Below the pieces are notes generated by a model that saw only the letters and a list, made by a program, of their open reading frames with translations, was not told the origin of the DNA and searched no databases. The position numbers were made by a program, and so were the translations under genes. DNA of 64,000 bases from Mucilaginibacter celer (GTDB lineage: Bacteria > Bacteroidota > Bacteroidia > Sphingobacteriales > Sphingobacteriaceae): positions 4,650,001 to 4,714,000 of the forward strand of contig NZ_CP032869.1 in assembly GCF_003576455.2 (NCBI RefSeq), read 5' to 3'. Shown here piece after piece: positions 25,898-34,287 of this stretch (its first letter is position 1; each line of letters opens with the position of its first letter).

Positions 25898-27064
25898 ATG
25901 TTACACGATCCCAACCGCGTTTATGTTTTTGATACCACGCTTCGCGATGGCGAGCAGGTACCGGGTTGCCAGTTAACAACCCCCGAAAAGATTGAGATAG
26001 CTAAGGAATTGGAACTGCTGGGCGTGGACATCATTGAAGCAGGTTTCCCGGTTTCAAGTCCGGGCGACTTCCAGAGCGTTGTTGAAATTTCAAAAGCTGT
26101 TAAAGAGCCGACTGTTTGCGCCTTAACCCGCGCCAACAAAGGCGATATCGATGCCGCTGTAGCATCGCTGCAATATGCCAAACGTCCGCGGATCCATACC
26201 GGTATCGGTTCCTCGGATATGCACATCAAACACAAATTTAACAGCACCCGCGAAGAGATTTTGGAGCGTGCGGTTGAAGCCGTGAAATACGCCAAAAAAT
26301 CGGTTGAAGATATTGAGTTTTATGCCGAGGATGCTGGCAGGGCCGATGTGGTTTATTTAGCGCAGATGGTTGAAGCCGTTATCGCCGCCGGTGCTACCGT
26401 GGTGAACATCCCGGATACCAATGGCTACTGTTTGCCTGATCAATACGGTGCCAAGATCAAGTTTTTGAAAGAGAACGTCAAAAATATAGATCAAGCCATC
26501 ATCTCGGTACATTGCCATAACGACCTTGGTTTGGCTACTGCCAACTCTATAGCCGGTTTACAAAACGGTGCCCGCCAGATTGAAGGCACCATTAACGGTA
26601 TTGGCGAGCGTGCGGGTAACACCTCAATCGAAGAGGTGGTGATGATCCTGAAAACACACCAAACTTTGGGCTTACATACCCAGATAGATTCGAAAAGATT
26701 TTATGAGTTGAGCCAGATGATCCGCACGCAGATGCGCATGCCGGTACAGCCTAATAAAGCTATTGTAGGCGCAAACGCTTTCGCCCACAGCTCGGGCATT
26801 CACCAGGACGGCTTCCTGAAAATGCGTGAGAACTACGAGATCATTCGCCCTGAAGATGTAGGCTTTCCGAGCGCCACAATAGTGCTAACCGCGCGCAGCG
26901 GCAGGCATGCTCTGAAATTCCATCTGGAGCGTTTAGGATATACGCTGGATAAGGAAGAACTTGCTTTTGTTTACAATAACTTTTTAACGCTTGCCGATAG
27001 CAAGCTCGACATCAACGACCAGGATTTGCAAAGCCTTATGGTGCACCGCCTGGTAAAAAATTAA
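25898..27064 (+). CDS. leuA: 2-isopropylmalate synthase, short form
   Basis: 388 residues. HMGL-type TIM barrel with FDTTLRDGEQVPG at residues 10-22, the metal-binding His pair in SVHCHNDLGLATAN, and NGIGERAGN. It joins acetyl-CoA and 2-oxoisovalerate as the first step to leucine. The C-terminal regulatory dimer domain found in enzymes of about 520 residues is missing, so leucine feedback through that domain is not expected. A citramalate or homocitrate synthase is possible, but the leu context favours LeuA. Confidence 0.9.
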   Translation: MLHDPNRVYVFDTTLRDGEQVPGCQLTTPEKIEIAKELELLGVDIIEAGFPVSSPGDFQSVVEISKAVKEPTVCALTRANKGDIDAAVASLQYAKRPRIHTGIGSSDMHIKHKFNSTREEILERAVEAVKYAKKSVEDIEFYAEDAGRADVVYLAQMVEAVIAAGATVVNIPDTNGYCLPDQYGAKIKFLKENVKNIDQAIISVHCHNDLGLATANSIAGLQNGARQIEGTINGIGERAGNTSIEEVVMILKTHQTLGLHTQIDSKRFYELSQMIRTQMRMPVQPNKAIVGANAFAHSSGIHQDGFLKMRENYEIIRPEDVGFPSATIVLTARSGRHALKFHLERLGYTLDKEELAFVYNNFLTLADSKLDINDQDLQSLMVHRLVKN

Positions 27065-27066
27065 CA

Positions 27067-28317
27067 ATGGAAACTGATACAAAAAGCCAGCTTGATTTTG
27101 AAGCGGCATACCAGCGGATTAAGGACGTTGTGAAACGTACCCCGCTGCAATATAACGCCGGTCTTTCGGCAAAATACGAGTGTGAGGTTTATTTAAAACG
27201 CGAAGACCTGCAGGTTGTCCGCTCATACAAATTGCGCGGTGCATACAACATGATCAGTCAGCTTACTGATGATGAGTTGAGCCGCGGTGTGGTTTGCGCC
27301 AGCGCGGGTAACCATGCGCAGGGCGTAGCCTTTTCGTGCAACAAAAAGAACATTAAAGGCGTAATTTTTATGCCCGAAATTACCCCCAAACAAAAGGTTA
27401 AACAAACCGCCATGTTTGGCAACGGTAATATCGAGATCGTACTAACCGGCGATACTTTTGACGATTGCCTGGCCGAAGCCCTCGCCTACACCGAAAAACA
27501 CCAGATGACCTTCATCCCTCCTTTCGATGACTACCGCGTTATTGAAGGCCAGGGAACCGTAGGCGTTGAAATACTGCAAGACCTACCCGATGTTGAAGTA
27601 GCCATTATGCCCATCGGCGGCGGCGGCTTTGCATCAGGTACAGGTACTTATCTTAAAAACAACAACCCTAACATCCACCTGATAGGCGTTGAACCTGAAG
27701 GTGCCCCATCAATGCTTGGCGCTATCAACCATGGCAAACCGATCACCCTGGATGAAATAGACCGTTTTGTTGACGGTGCTGCCGTAAAACGCGTAGGCCT
27801 GTTAACCTACGGCATCTGTAAAGACATCCTGAACGATATGCTGCTGGTGCCAGAAGGAAAGATCTGCACCACCATTCTCAAGCTTTACAACGAAGATGCC
27901 ATAGTAGTTGAGCCAGCCGGCGCGCTATCAGTAGCCGCACTTGATGCCTGCAAAGAGCAGATCAAAGGCAAAAAGGTAGTTTGTATCATCAGCGGCGGTA
28001 ACAATGATATCGCCCGCATGCAGGAGATCAAAGAAAAATCATTGCTGTACGAGGGGTTGAAACACTACTTTATTGTAAGGTTCCCGCAACGTCCGGGGGC
28101 TTTGAAACTGTTTGTGACCAATGTGTTAGGTCCTGGTGATGACATTACCCGTTTTGAGTTCATTAAAAAGAATGAGAAAGAAAACGGCCCTGCGCTGGTA
28201 GGGATTGAGTTGAAAAACGCGGAGGATTATCCGGCACTTTTACAGCGGATGCATGCGCATAGGTTTAATGTTATTGAGTTGAATAAGGATCAGACTTTGT
28301 TTGAGTATTTGGTGTAA
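27067..28317 (+). CDS. ilvA: Threonine dehydratase (deaminase), biosynthetic
   Basis: 416 residues. PLP-binding Lys in SYKLRGAYN, the loop ASAGNHAQG, and the phosphate-binding glycine run IGGGGFASG. A single C-terminal ACT-like domain (from about residue 335, YFIVRFPQRPGALKLF) gives the B. subtilis-like length rather than the two-domain E. coli form. It makes 2-oxobutyrate for isoleucine and is the usual point of isoleucine feedback. It starts two bases after the leuA stop, and a strong terminator follows downstream, ending the cluster. Confidence 0.95.
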   Translation: METDTKSQLDFEAAYQRIKDVVKRTPLQYNAGLSAKYECEVYLKREDLQVVRSYKLRGAYNMISQLTDDELSRGVVCASAGNHAQGVAFSCNKKNIKGVIFMPEITPKQKVKQTAMFGNGNIEIVLTGDTFDDCLAEALAYTEKHQMTFIPPFDDYRVIEGQGTVGVEILQDLPDVEVAIMPIGGGGFASGTGTYLKNNNPNIHLIGVEPEGAPSMLGAINHGKPITLDEIDRFVDGAAVKRVGLLTYGICKDILNDMLLVPEGKICTTILKLYNEDAIVVEPAGALSVAALDACKEQIKGKKVVCIISGGNNDIARMQEIKEKSLLYEGLKHYFIVRFPQRPGALKLFVTNVLGPGDDITRFEFIKKNEKENGPALVGIELKNAEDYPALLQRMHAHRFNVIELNKDQTLFEYLV

Positions 28318-28343
28318 ACCTTTCAACAATACTCTCTCCACCA

Positions 28344-28438
28344 CGTCATTGCGAGGAACGAAGCAATCGCACGGAGGCAGAGCGGCCAAGCAGATTCGCC
28401 CTGTACAGTTCGCGATTGCTTCGTGCCTCGCAATGACG
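28344..28438. repeat. 82-nt palindromic repeat family, copy 3 (95-nt variant)
   Basis: Same arms (CGTCATTGCGAGGAACGAAG ... CCTCGCAATGACG) with a longer centre and the opposite orientation to copies 1 and 2 (GCCCTGTACAGTTCG). It lies between the converging ilvA and ispG genes. Confidence 0.9.
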
Positions 28439-28454
28439 AGGGGGGAGAATGAAA

Positions 28455-28491
28455 GCGGCCTAAAACTTTGAGAGTTTTAGGCCGCTTTTTT
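28455..28491 (+). terminator. Intrinsic terminator of the ilv-leu cluster
   Basis: 13-bp stem GCGGCCTAAAACT / AGTTTTAGGCCGC with a short loop and six T residues. On the minus strand the U-run is poor, so it mainly serves ilvA. Confidence 0.92.
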
Positions 28492-28495
28492 ATTC

Positions 28496-28536
28496 TGCTA
28501 ATTCTTTAATCCTGAAAATTCTGATTCAGACGTTTC
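28496..28536. repeat. CTGAATCAGAATTT word repeat at the ispG stop
   Basis: Read in the ispG direction, it matches the left end of the GxxExxY unit at about 34 of 38 positions and encodes the same C-terminal pattern, SESEFxxLxN and stop. Confidence 0.85.
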
Positions 28537-30579
28537 CACATCAATCCAATTCCCATCCGCTTTAATGATATTGATCAACTCATCAAGCGCATTGGCCGAA
28601 CTGATATTCTTTTTCACGGCTTCCTTACCGCGGTAAAGGGTAATCTTATCCGTACCCGAACCTACATAACCATAATCGGCATCGGCCATTTCGCCGGGGC
28701 CATTTACTATGCAGCCCATAATACCAATTTTCAACCCTTTTAGGTGACTGGTGCGGCTGCGGATCATCTGGGTAGTGATCATCAGATCGAACAGCGTGCG
28801 CCCGCAGCTTGGGCAGGAGATGTATTCTGTTTTGGAGATGCGTGAGCGGGTAGCCTGCAAAATACCAAAAGCGGTAGAGGTAATTACACCGGTAGGCAAT
28901 TCAGGGGCATCTATCCAGATACCGTCGCTAAAGCCATCAACTAATAAAGCACCGAGATCTGTTGAAGCGTATAGCTGCAAGTTCTGAGTCTTTAGTTCTA
29001 AGTCTTTAGTCGATGTCGTTTCTTGATTTCCGACTTCGGACTTAATACTTTCGACTTCGAACTTATAACTTCTCTTCACTATCACCGGCACATCTAAACC
29101 TAACTCTTCCATCTTGAAGAAGAACGCGCGCTGCTCGGCCATGCCATGCAGGGCTTCGGTTTCTAATACCAACACTAACGAGTTATCCAACGGGATCGAA
29201 CCAAAAGATTCCGAATCAATATCGGCAGGTCGCAGCCTCACTAAATTCAGTTTTGATGAACGGTCAACATCTCCAATGTATTCCTGCAAGGTGAATACCG
29301 GGTGGCAGTTGGTTTTATCGGCCAGTTTAAGCCAGGTGTTATAGTTATATAACTGCTTCAAATTGCCCGGCAAATTGAACGACGGCAATTCATCGGCGAA
29401 ATAAACAAAATCAACCGAAGCCTCGGCCATGTTATATTTATCCAGCAGCGGCGAGTACAGGTAACCTGCCTCGTTCAAAACTGCCGGATCTTTCAGGTTC
29501 TTTTTTGATAGATCGATTACTACACGCGGCACCAGATGCCCGCCTATAAAAGCGTTGGCCTCATAAGTTTCGCGTTTTTTGTATTCGTAAGGATTATGCT
29601 TAGAGTCTGAAGTCTTAAGCTCTAAGTTCTGAGTCAGATTTTCCGACTTTTGACTTTCGACTAAAGACTTACGACTTGTATATCGTTTCACCAATTCAAT
29701 CGCTACCGGTGCTTCTGCCTCGGGTTCTTCGGTTAGGGATACGCGGACGGTATCGCCGAGGCCATCCTCTAATAAAGTACCAATACCTACGGCAGATTTG
29801 ATACGGCCGTCTTCGCCGTCGCCGGCTTCAGTTACGCCTAAATGCAGCGGGTAGTTCATACCTTCGGCAACCATGGTTTCAACCAGTAAACGGTAGGCCT
29901 GCACCATTACCTGCGGGTTGCTGGATTTCATGGAGATCACGAGGTTATAGTAATTCAGCTGCTCGCACATCCGCATAAATTCCATTGCCGACTCAACCAT
30001 GCCTTGCGGGGTATCGCCATAGCGGCTCATGATCCTATCGCTCAGCGACCCGTGGTTGGTACCTATGCGCATAGCAGTGCCATACTCTTTACAAACTTTT
30101 ACCAACGGGGCAAACTTTTGGAAAATGCGTTCCAACTCACCCTGGTATTCCAGGTCGGTATAATCAATCTGGTCGAATTTCTTTTTATCGGCGTAATTGC
30201 CGGGGTTTACGCGCACTTTTTCAACTATGCGGGCGGCTACTTCGGCAGCATTTGGGGTAAAGTGAATATCGGCAACCAGTGGCACGGTATAGCCGCGGGC
30301 ACGGAGTTGTTTTTTAATTTCGGCCAGGTTTTGGGCCTCTTTGATGCTGGGCGCGGTGATGCGCACATACTCGCAGCCGGCATCAACCATGCGGATGGTT
30401 TGCTCAACGGTACCAATGGTATCCATGGTATCGGTGGTGGTCATGCTTTGTATGCGGATTGGATTATTCCCGCCCATAGGCACATCGCCAATATTAACCT
30501 CGCGGGTAATAAAACGCGAATATTCGGTTAGGGAATTACAATAACGACCGGGCAGCACTTTAACAGCATCAGTATTCAT
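28498..30579 (-). CDS. ispG: 4-hydroxy-3-methylbut-2-en-1-yl diphosphate synthase, long form
   Basis: 693 residues, the long form with an extra central domain as in Bacteroidota and plants. The N-terminal TIM barrel (about 20-300) starts with NPIRIQSMTTTDT. The C-terminal [4Fe-4S] domain has Cys589 and Cys592 (CPSC), Cys623 and Glu630 (GCIVNGPGE). It makes HMBPP in the MEP isoprenoid pathway. Three odd parts: residues about 302-327 and 504-534 are encoded by AAGTC-type word repeats inserted in frame, and the last residues SESEFSGLKN come from the same repeat as the leuC tail. Confidence 0.96.
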   Translation of the reverse strand: MNTDAVKVLPGRYCNSLTEYSRFITREVNIGDVPMGGNNPIRIQSMTTTDTMDTIGTVEQTIRMVDAGCEYVRITAPSIKEAQNLAEIKKQLRARGYTVPLVADIHFTPNAAEVAARIVEKVRVNPGNYADKKKFDQIDYTDLEYQGELERIFQKFAPLVKVCKEYGTAMRIGTNHGSLSDRIMSRYGDTPQGMVESAMEFMRMCEQLNYYNLVISMKSSNPQVMVQAYRLLVETMVAEGMNYPLHLGVTEAGDGEDGRIKSAVGIGTLLEDGLGDTVRVSLTEEPEAEAPVAIELVKRYTSRKSLVESQKSENLTQNLELKTSDSKHNPYEYKKRETYEANAFIGGHLVPRVVIDLSKKNLKDPAVLNEAGYLYSPLLDKYNMAEASVDFVYFADELPSFNLPGNLKQLYNYNTWLKLADKTNCHPVFTLQEYIGDVDRSSKLNLVRLRPADIDSESFGSIPLDNSLVLVLETEALHGMAEQRAFFFKMEELGLDVPVIVKRSYKFEVESIKSEVGNQETTSTKDLELKTQNLQLYASTDLGALLVDGFSDGIWIDAPELPTGVITSTAFGILQATRSRISKTEYISCPSCGRTLFDLMITTQMIRSRTSHLKGLKIGIMGCIVNGPGEMADADYGYVGSGTDKITLYRGKEAVKKNISSANALDELINIIKADGNWIDVETSESEFSGLKN
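28976..29072. repeat. In-frame word repeat 2 inside ispG
   Basis: In coding direction: AAGTTCGAAGTCGAAAGTAT at one side and TAGAACTAAAGACTCAGAAC at the other, an imperfect inverted repeat of the AAGTC word family. It adds about 31 residues (YKFEVESIKSE ... DLELKTQNL) without breaking the frame. Confidence 0.8.
29600..29677. repeat. In-frame word repeat 1 inside ispG
   Basis: Exactly 78 nt, 26 codons. In coding direction the left arm is AAGTCGTAAGTCTTTAGTCG and the right arm is the near-complement ending AAGACTTCAGACTC. It encodes SRKSLVESQKSE ... LELKTSDSK at the junction of the TIM barrel and the central domain. Confidence 0.82.
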
Positions 30580-30772
30580 CAGTGATGGAAATTAGACTAC
30601 AAAAATACGAAAGTTGTTTGACGGTAAGAAGTTGGAAATTTATAGTGATACCAACAATATTTAGTAACATTTTGATAAATGTTAATTCCCATCTGTGTTT
30701 AATAAAGCTATTTAATTTGTGAGCATCGTAACAGTTGACCTGAATAAGAGAAACACATTTCATTAATGTATT

Positions 30773-31246
30773 TTATTCTTTTAGCAGTAGCTTCAAATAG
30801 GTAAAAACCTTTCCGCTATGTTCAGCTTCGTGATAATTAGCGGCCTGCAGCGCTTCTATATGATTTTTAACTTGAAATCCGATGGGTAACTCAAAGGGTT
30901 GATAGTTAACAAACAATTTGGATTCGAGATCTGATTCAAGCTGATTAACTGTATCAATCAACAAATCTTTCACCTCATTAACATTTGGCATGATTTTCCA
31001 TGACCTTGGAGACGATCCAATTTTGAAAGACTCCTCGAATGCTTCAGATATATGCATTGGTAACCCGCTACGCATATACATGTGTCTTTGTTGTGAGGTG
31101 ATGCAATGACCAATTTGCCAGATTATATTATTGTTAAAACCTTCGGGGATTTTAAATAATATTTCATAATCAGTTGTTTCAATCAATTGCAATAGCCTGG
31201 TCCTGCTGGCTCTTAAAATTTCACATTCGAAACGTTCACTAATCAT
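30773..31246 (-). CDS. DinB-like four-helix protein
   Basis: 157 residues, helical throughout. His residues in IWQIGHCITSQQRH and in the C-terminal YHEAEHSGKV occupy the positions of the metal-binding His triad of the DinB/YfiT superfamily. These proteins include metal-dependent thiol transferases and stress-induced proteins; the exact reaction cannot be named. It is a single gene between ispG and the lipoprotein pair. Confidence 0.72.
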   Translation of the reverse strand: MISERFECEILRASRTRLLQLIETTDYEILFKIPEGFNNNIIWQIGHCITSQQRHMYMRSGLPMHISEAFEESFKIGSSPRSWKIMPNVNEVKDLLIDTVNQLESDLESKLFVNYQPFELPIGFQVKNHIEALQAANYHEAEHSGKVFTYLKLLLKE

Positions 31247-31375
31247 TTAGTTGGTTTAAGTCCTTAAGAAAGCAAGAGGCCGTAAGGCTCTCTAAATTAA
31301 TAATTATTATCAAAGCAATGCTCCATTTGCCGAAAATATCTACTTTAGATTCGTCATTAACCTTATCAGCAACAA

Positions 31376-32239
31376 ATGAAATACAGATTGTTTCTTGTCC
31401 TGGCAGCAACGGCTTTTATATCCTGCAAAAGCAAGACTAAAGCACCTGTTTATGATACTGTTTCACAAAAAACAAGCGCGGGCAGCCAGCTAAATCTTTT
31501 ACAACAATTTAAACCGTTTATTCAAGGGGTTTGGGTAACCAGCGACTACATTGTCGATCTCAGCCGTACCAAATCGCCCTATATCTCATCAAAAAAATTA
31601 GCCGGAGCTGCGGCACTTGCAATCAATTTAGACTCGGCAGAAAAAGACAGTACAGTGGTTGGCGTAAGTTTGAATAACCATGAAGGCGCAAGCTTCACGC
31701 TATTTTTTAAACCGGGACATCAACCAAATTCACTAAAAACCAATTGGCCCGACTATGAGGTAAATAGTAATTTTTATGAACTTGGATATCAGATAGCAGG
31801 CAGCGATACCAGCCTGCTGCTTTATCACTACAATAAAAACAACCACATTATCAGTAGTGTCAAATACACCAGGGTTTTACCTAAACAAACAGATAAAGGC
31901 ATGGAATATGGTATAACCTATATTACCAACAAGCTGCTCATTAGTGGAAATTATGAATTGACCGACACTAACGGGACAACATCCAAAATCTCCTTTAATA
32001 ACGAAGGTAAGGTAAGCGGCTTTGCTGGTTATGAAACCTATTATGTTAACACCGATTTTGTAGCCGGCCCGCAAAATGATCTTGACCAGTTTAGCTTTAA
32101 TATTGGAGTCCAGCAACAGAAAGATTATCTGTTTAAAATAAACAAGGACACTTTAAACATTTATAATATTGATTTCAGTGCTGATTCTGTTCATTTAAAA
32201 TGGGGAGAGTTGAAATATAAATTGGTTAGAAGCAAATAA
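31376..32239 (+). CDS. Lipoprotein of unknown function, first of a tandem pair
   Basis: 287 residues. A type II signal peptide ends in the lipobox FISC with Cys17, so it should be lipid-anchored. The body shares a clear pattern with the next gene: FKPFIQGVWV near residue 40, then TKSPYIS, NNHEGASFTLFF, and a C-terminal KWGELKYKLV. No known domain is recognised; the beta-rich layout resembles small lipocalin-like lipoproteins of Bacteroidota, but this is only an impression. Confidence 0.75.
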   Translation: MKYRLFLVLAATAFISCKSKTKAPVYDTVSQKTSAGSQLNLLQQFKPFIQGVWVTSDYIVDLSRTKSPYISSKKLAGAAALAINLDSAEKDSTVVGVSLNNHEGASFTLFFKPGHQPNSLKTNWPDYEVNSNFYELGYQIAGSDTSLLLYHYNKNNHIISSVKYTRVLPKQTDKGMEYGITYITNKLLISGNYELTDTNGTTSKISFNNEGKVSGFAGYETYYVNTDFVAGPQNDLDQFSFNIGVQQQKDYLFKINKDTLNIYNIDFSADSVHLKWGELKYKLVRSK

Positions 32240-32245
32240 ACCATC

Positions 32246-33073
32246 ATGAAAAACTATTTTTTTCTTTTAATACCTGTCCTTGTTTTTTCGTGCAAAAGTA
32301 GCACCAAACAGGCACAAACCGATACCCTTGCCGCATCAACCACCATTGAGAAACCAAATCCTTTGATAGAAAAATTCAAACCGTTACTGCAAGGCACCTG
32401 GGTAAACAAGGCTTATATTGATAAAATAGCTAAAACAAAATCGCCATTGGCAGCAGTGGATGAAGCTGAGGGCATATCATCATTCAGCATCGATACCGCA
32501 GCTATAAAAGGAGCCGACATCATTGTACCTGTTGGCTGGGATAATCATGATGGCAGCAACCTCACATTATCATTTAGGAAGGGAAAACGCGCTTCGTCGC
32601 TAATATTTGGAGCGGGCGAGCTTTGTGTTACAACGAATCAAGGCGATAATAATATTATCACCGTTTACTATCCGAATGAGAAGGGCCACGTAAAAGCTAC
32701 TCAGTTAATCAGGGCCAACGCTAAAAAGATAATGCAAGTTGCAGATGGGATGTATCGTTTGGTTAATAAAGTGCTTATTGCCGGCACTTATCATCTGCAA
32801 GATACCCCGGCTAACACGGCTGTAAATTTTAGCATTGATGGAAAAGTAACGGGCTTTGGCAATTTTAAAAACTATGTGATAAATATCGATCTCAATTCGG
32901 ATGTGATGGATAACCTCGATGAGATCAGTTTTGATGATGACACCCGGTACAACAAATCATATTCTTTCAAATTTGATGCCGATACGCTAAAACTTTATGA
33001 TACGAAGCCCAATGCCGATTCAACATTATTGGTGCTGGATAAATTGAGATATAAATTGGTTAAAGCGAAGTAG
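32246..33073 (+). CDS. Lipoprotein of unknown function, second of a tandem pair
   Basis: 275 residues with lipobox VFSC. It aligns along its length with the upstream gene: FKPLLQGTWV, TKSPLAAV, DNHDGSNLTLSF, and the ending DKLRYKLVKAK. The gap between the two genes is six bases, so they form one transcription unit that arose by duplication. Differences are spread evenly, implying an old duplication. Confidence 0.75.
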   Translation: MKNYFFLLIPVLVFSCKSSTKQAQTDTLAASTTIEKPNPLIEKFKPLLQGTWVNKAYIDKIAKTKSPLAAVDEAEGISSFSIDTAAIKGADIIVPVGWDNHDGSNLTLSFRKGKRASSLIFGAGELCVTTNQGDNNIITVYYPNEKGHVKATQLIRANAKKIMQVADGMYRLVNKVLIAGTYHLQDTPANTAVNFSIDGKVTGFGNFKNYVINIDLNSDVMDNLDEISFDDDTRYNKSYSFKFDADTLKLYDTKPNADSTLLVLDKLRYKLVKAK

Positions 33074-33085
33074 CAAAGACAATTT

Positions 33086-33343
33086 TTAATAATGGCCTTT
33101 TAAAGAAAGTATGAAAACAGTATCATCTTCAATTTCATAAACTAAACGATGTTCTCTGTTAATTCGTCGAGACCATGCACCTGATAAATTGTGTTTCAAC
33201 TGCTCAGGTTGTCCTATCCCACTATAAGGGTCGTCAACAATAGCTTTGAGCAATTCTTTTATTTTCTTGATAGCTTGAACATTTCCGCTTTTCTTAAAAT
33301 ATTCAAGATCAGCATCGGCCTGTTTCGTAAATCGAACAATCAC
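33086..33343 (-). CDS. Txe/YoeB family toxin
   Basis: 85 residues. The family core is visible: DPYSGIGQPEQLKHNLSG, WSRRINREHRLVYE and the C-terminal ILSLKGHY with the catalytic His-Tyr end. YoeB-type toxins are ribosome-dependent mRNA endonucleases that cut at the A site. It overlaps the antitoxin gene by four bases (ATGA), the standard antitoxin-first order. It appears intact. Confidence 0.9.
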   Translation of the reverse strand: MIVRFTKQADADLEYFKKSGNVQAIKKIKELLKAIVDDPYSGIGQPEQLKHNLSGAWSRRINREHRLVYEIEDDTVFILSLKGHY

Positions 33344-33537
33344 AGCTCATCAATATTTACAACACGTGTTTCTCCGTTTTTTACTTGCTTTCTGCTATTC
33401 TCAATTTTTGCAACAAACTCAGGATCATAGCCTGATTTATCTTCATCGAAGGAAATCTCAAACGCTTTCATAAAAGCCTTTAAGGCATTTAATTGCTCTT
33501 TATTTTTCGGATGTACAATTAATGATTCCATATTCAA
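33340..33537 (-). CDS. Antitoxin of the Txe/YoeB pair (DUF2683-like)
   Basis: 65 residues starting MNMESLIVHPKNKEQLNALKAFMKA, the pattern of the small DUF2683-type antitoxins of Bacteroidota, with an acidic, probably disordered middle (FDEDKSGYDPEF) that would cover the toxin. It is directly upstream of and overlaps the toxin gene. These antitoxins usually also repress their own promoter; no clear operator was seen. Confidence 0.8.
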   Translation of the reverse strand: MNMESLIVHPKNKEQLNALKAFMKAFEISFDEDKSGYDPEFVAKIENSRKQVKNGETRVVNIDEL

Positions 33538-33571
33538 ATTTAATCAATTAACATTGATGCTCAAAACCAAT

Positions 33572-34183
33572 CTACACCAACCTATCCTTAATCACCAGCG
33601 TACCCGCAACCATATCATGCAAACACTGCTGTTGCTTATTAAAAAAGGCCATCAGGTACCCCACAAAAAAGGTAAGCACGGATAGTATTTTAGCCAGGTT
33701 ACGGCTAATGGCTCTCCCTACAGAAATCCTGTTTCCATCCATATCCACTACTTTTATTTTGAGCACCTGCTTACCTATGGTTGCCTGTTTATCTGAGCTT
33801 TCCATCACTACATTATAAATAAACCTGCCGACGGGCGTAAAAGCCACAATGCCTATCGACGTAAAAATTCGCACCTGTTTATCGGTAATGAAAATGAAAA
33901 CTACAAAAGCCGCCAGCAAAACAAACACGCCGAAAAGGATAAACCAATCCAATGCCGAGGCCAGCCAGCGTTGATCGAAACTGCCGTAGTACTGCATTAA
34001 CAGTTTGGGTTTTGCAAAGCCAAACAGCTCGCGTAGTTCGGGAATTTCATGCGCTTCCTTGTAATCCACCATATCATCGGTTTTCACAAAATCACCGGGT
34101 TTAATGCCGCGGCTTTTTAGCTCGGCGATAGTGAAAGGGCCTTCGGGTTTGCCGTTGATGACTAAGATGTAAGATTGGGACAT
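33572..34183 (-). CDS. GYF_2-RDD domain membrane protein
   Basis: 203 residues. The N-terminal 50 residues form a GYF_2-like domain (YILVINGKPEGPFTIAELKSRGI). An RDD domain follows with three hydrophobic segments: the Arg of RWLASALDW, the region KQVLKIKVVDMDG, and a final segment ending in HDMVAGTLVIKDR. RDD proteins are poorly understood membrane proteins, some linked to ion exchange. The gene stands alone. Confidence 0.8.
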   Translation of the reverse strand: MSQSYILVINGKPEGPFTIAELKSRGIKPGDFVKTDDMVDYKEAHEIPELRELFGFAKPKLLMQYYGSFDQRWLASALDWFILFGVFVLLAAFVVFIFITDKQVRIFTSIGIVAFTPVGRFIYNVVMESSDKQATIGKQVLKIKVVDMDGNRISVGRAISRNLAKILSVLTFFVGYLMAFFNKQQQCLHDMVAGTLVIKDRLV

Positions 34184-34245
34184 GTACCGGATTTTTGTTT
34201 TAAGGTTGGAATGTTGTAAAGTTACAAAGCTTATCCGACCACGGC

Positions 34246-34287
34246 AAAAAAGTCTCCTCCCTTTAGGGGGAGATTTAGAGGGGGCTC
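34246..34287. repeat. CCCTTTAGGGGGA repeat at the end of the MBL hydrolase gene
   Basis: CTCCTCCCTTTAGGGGGAGA followed by TTTAGAGGGGGCTC. Read on the minus strand it supplies the last codons (S-P-L) and stop of the hydrolase. Related sequence is at 53985 and 54082. Confidence 0.75.
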
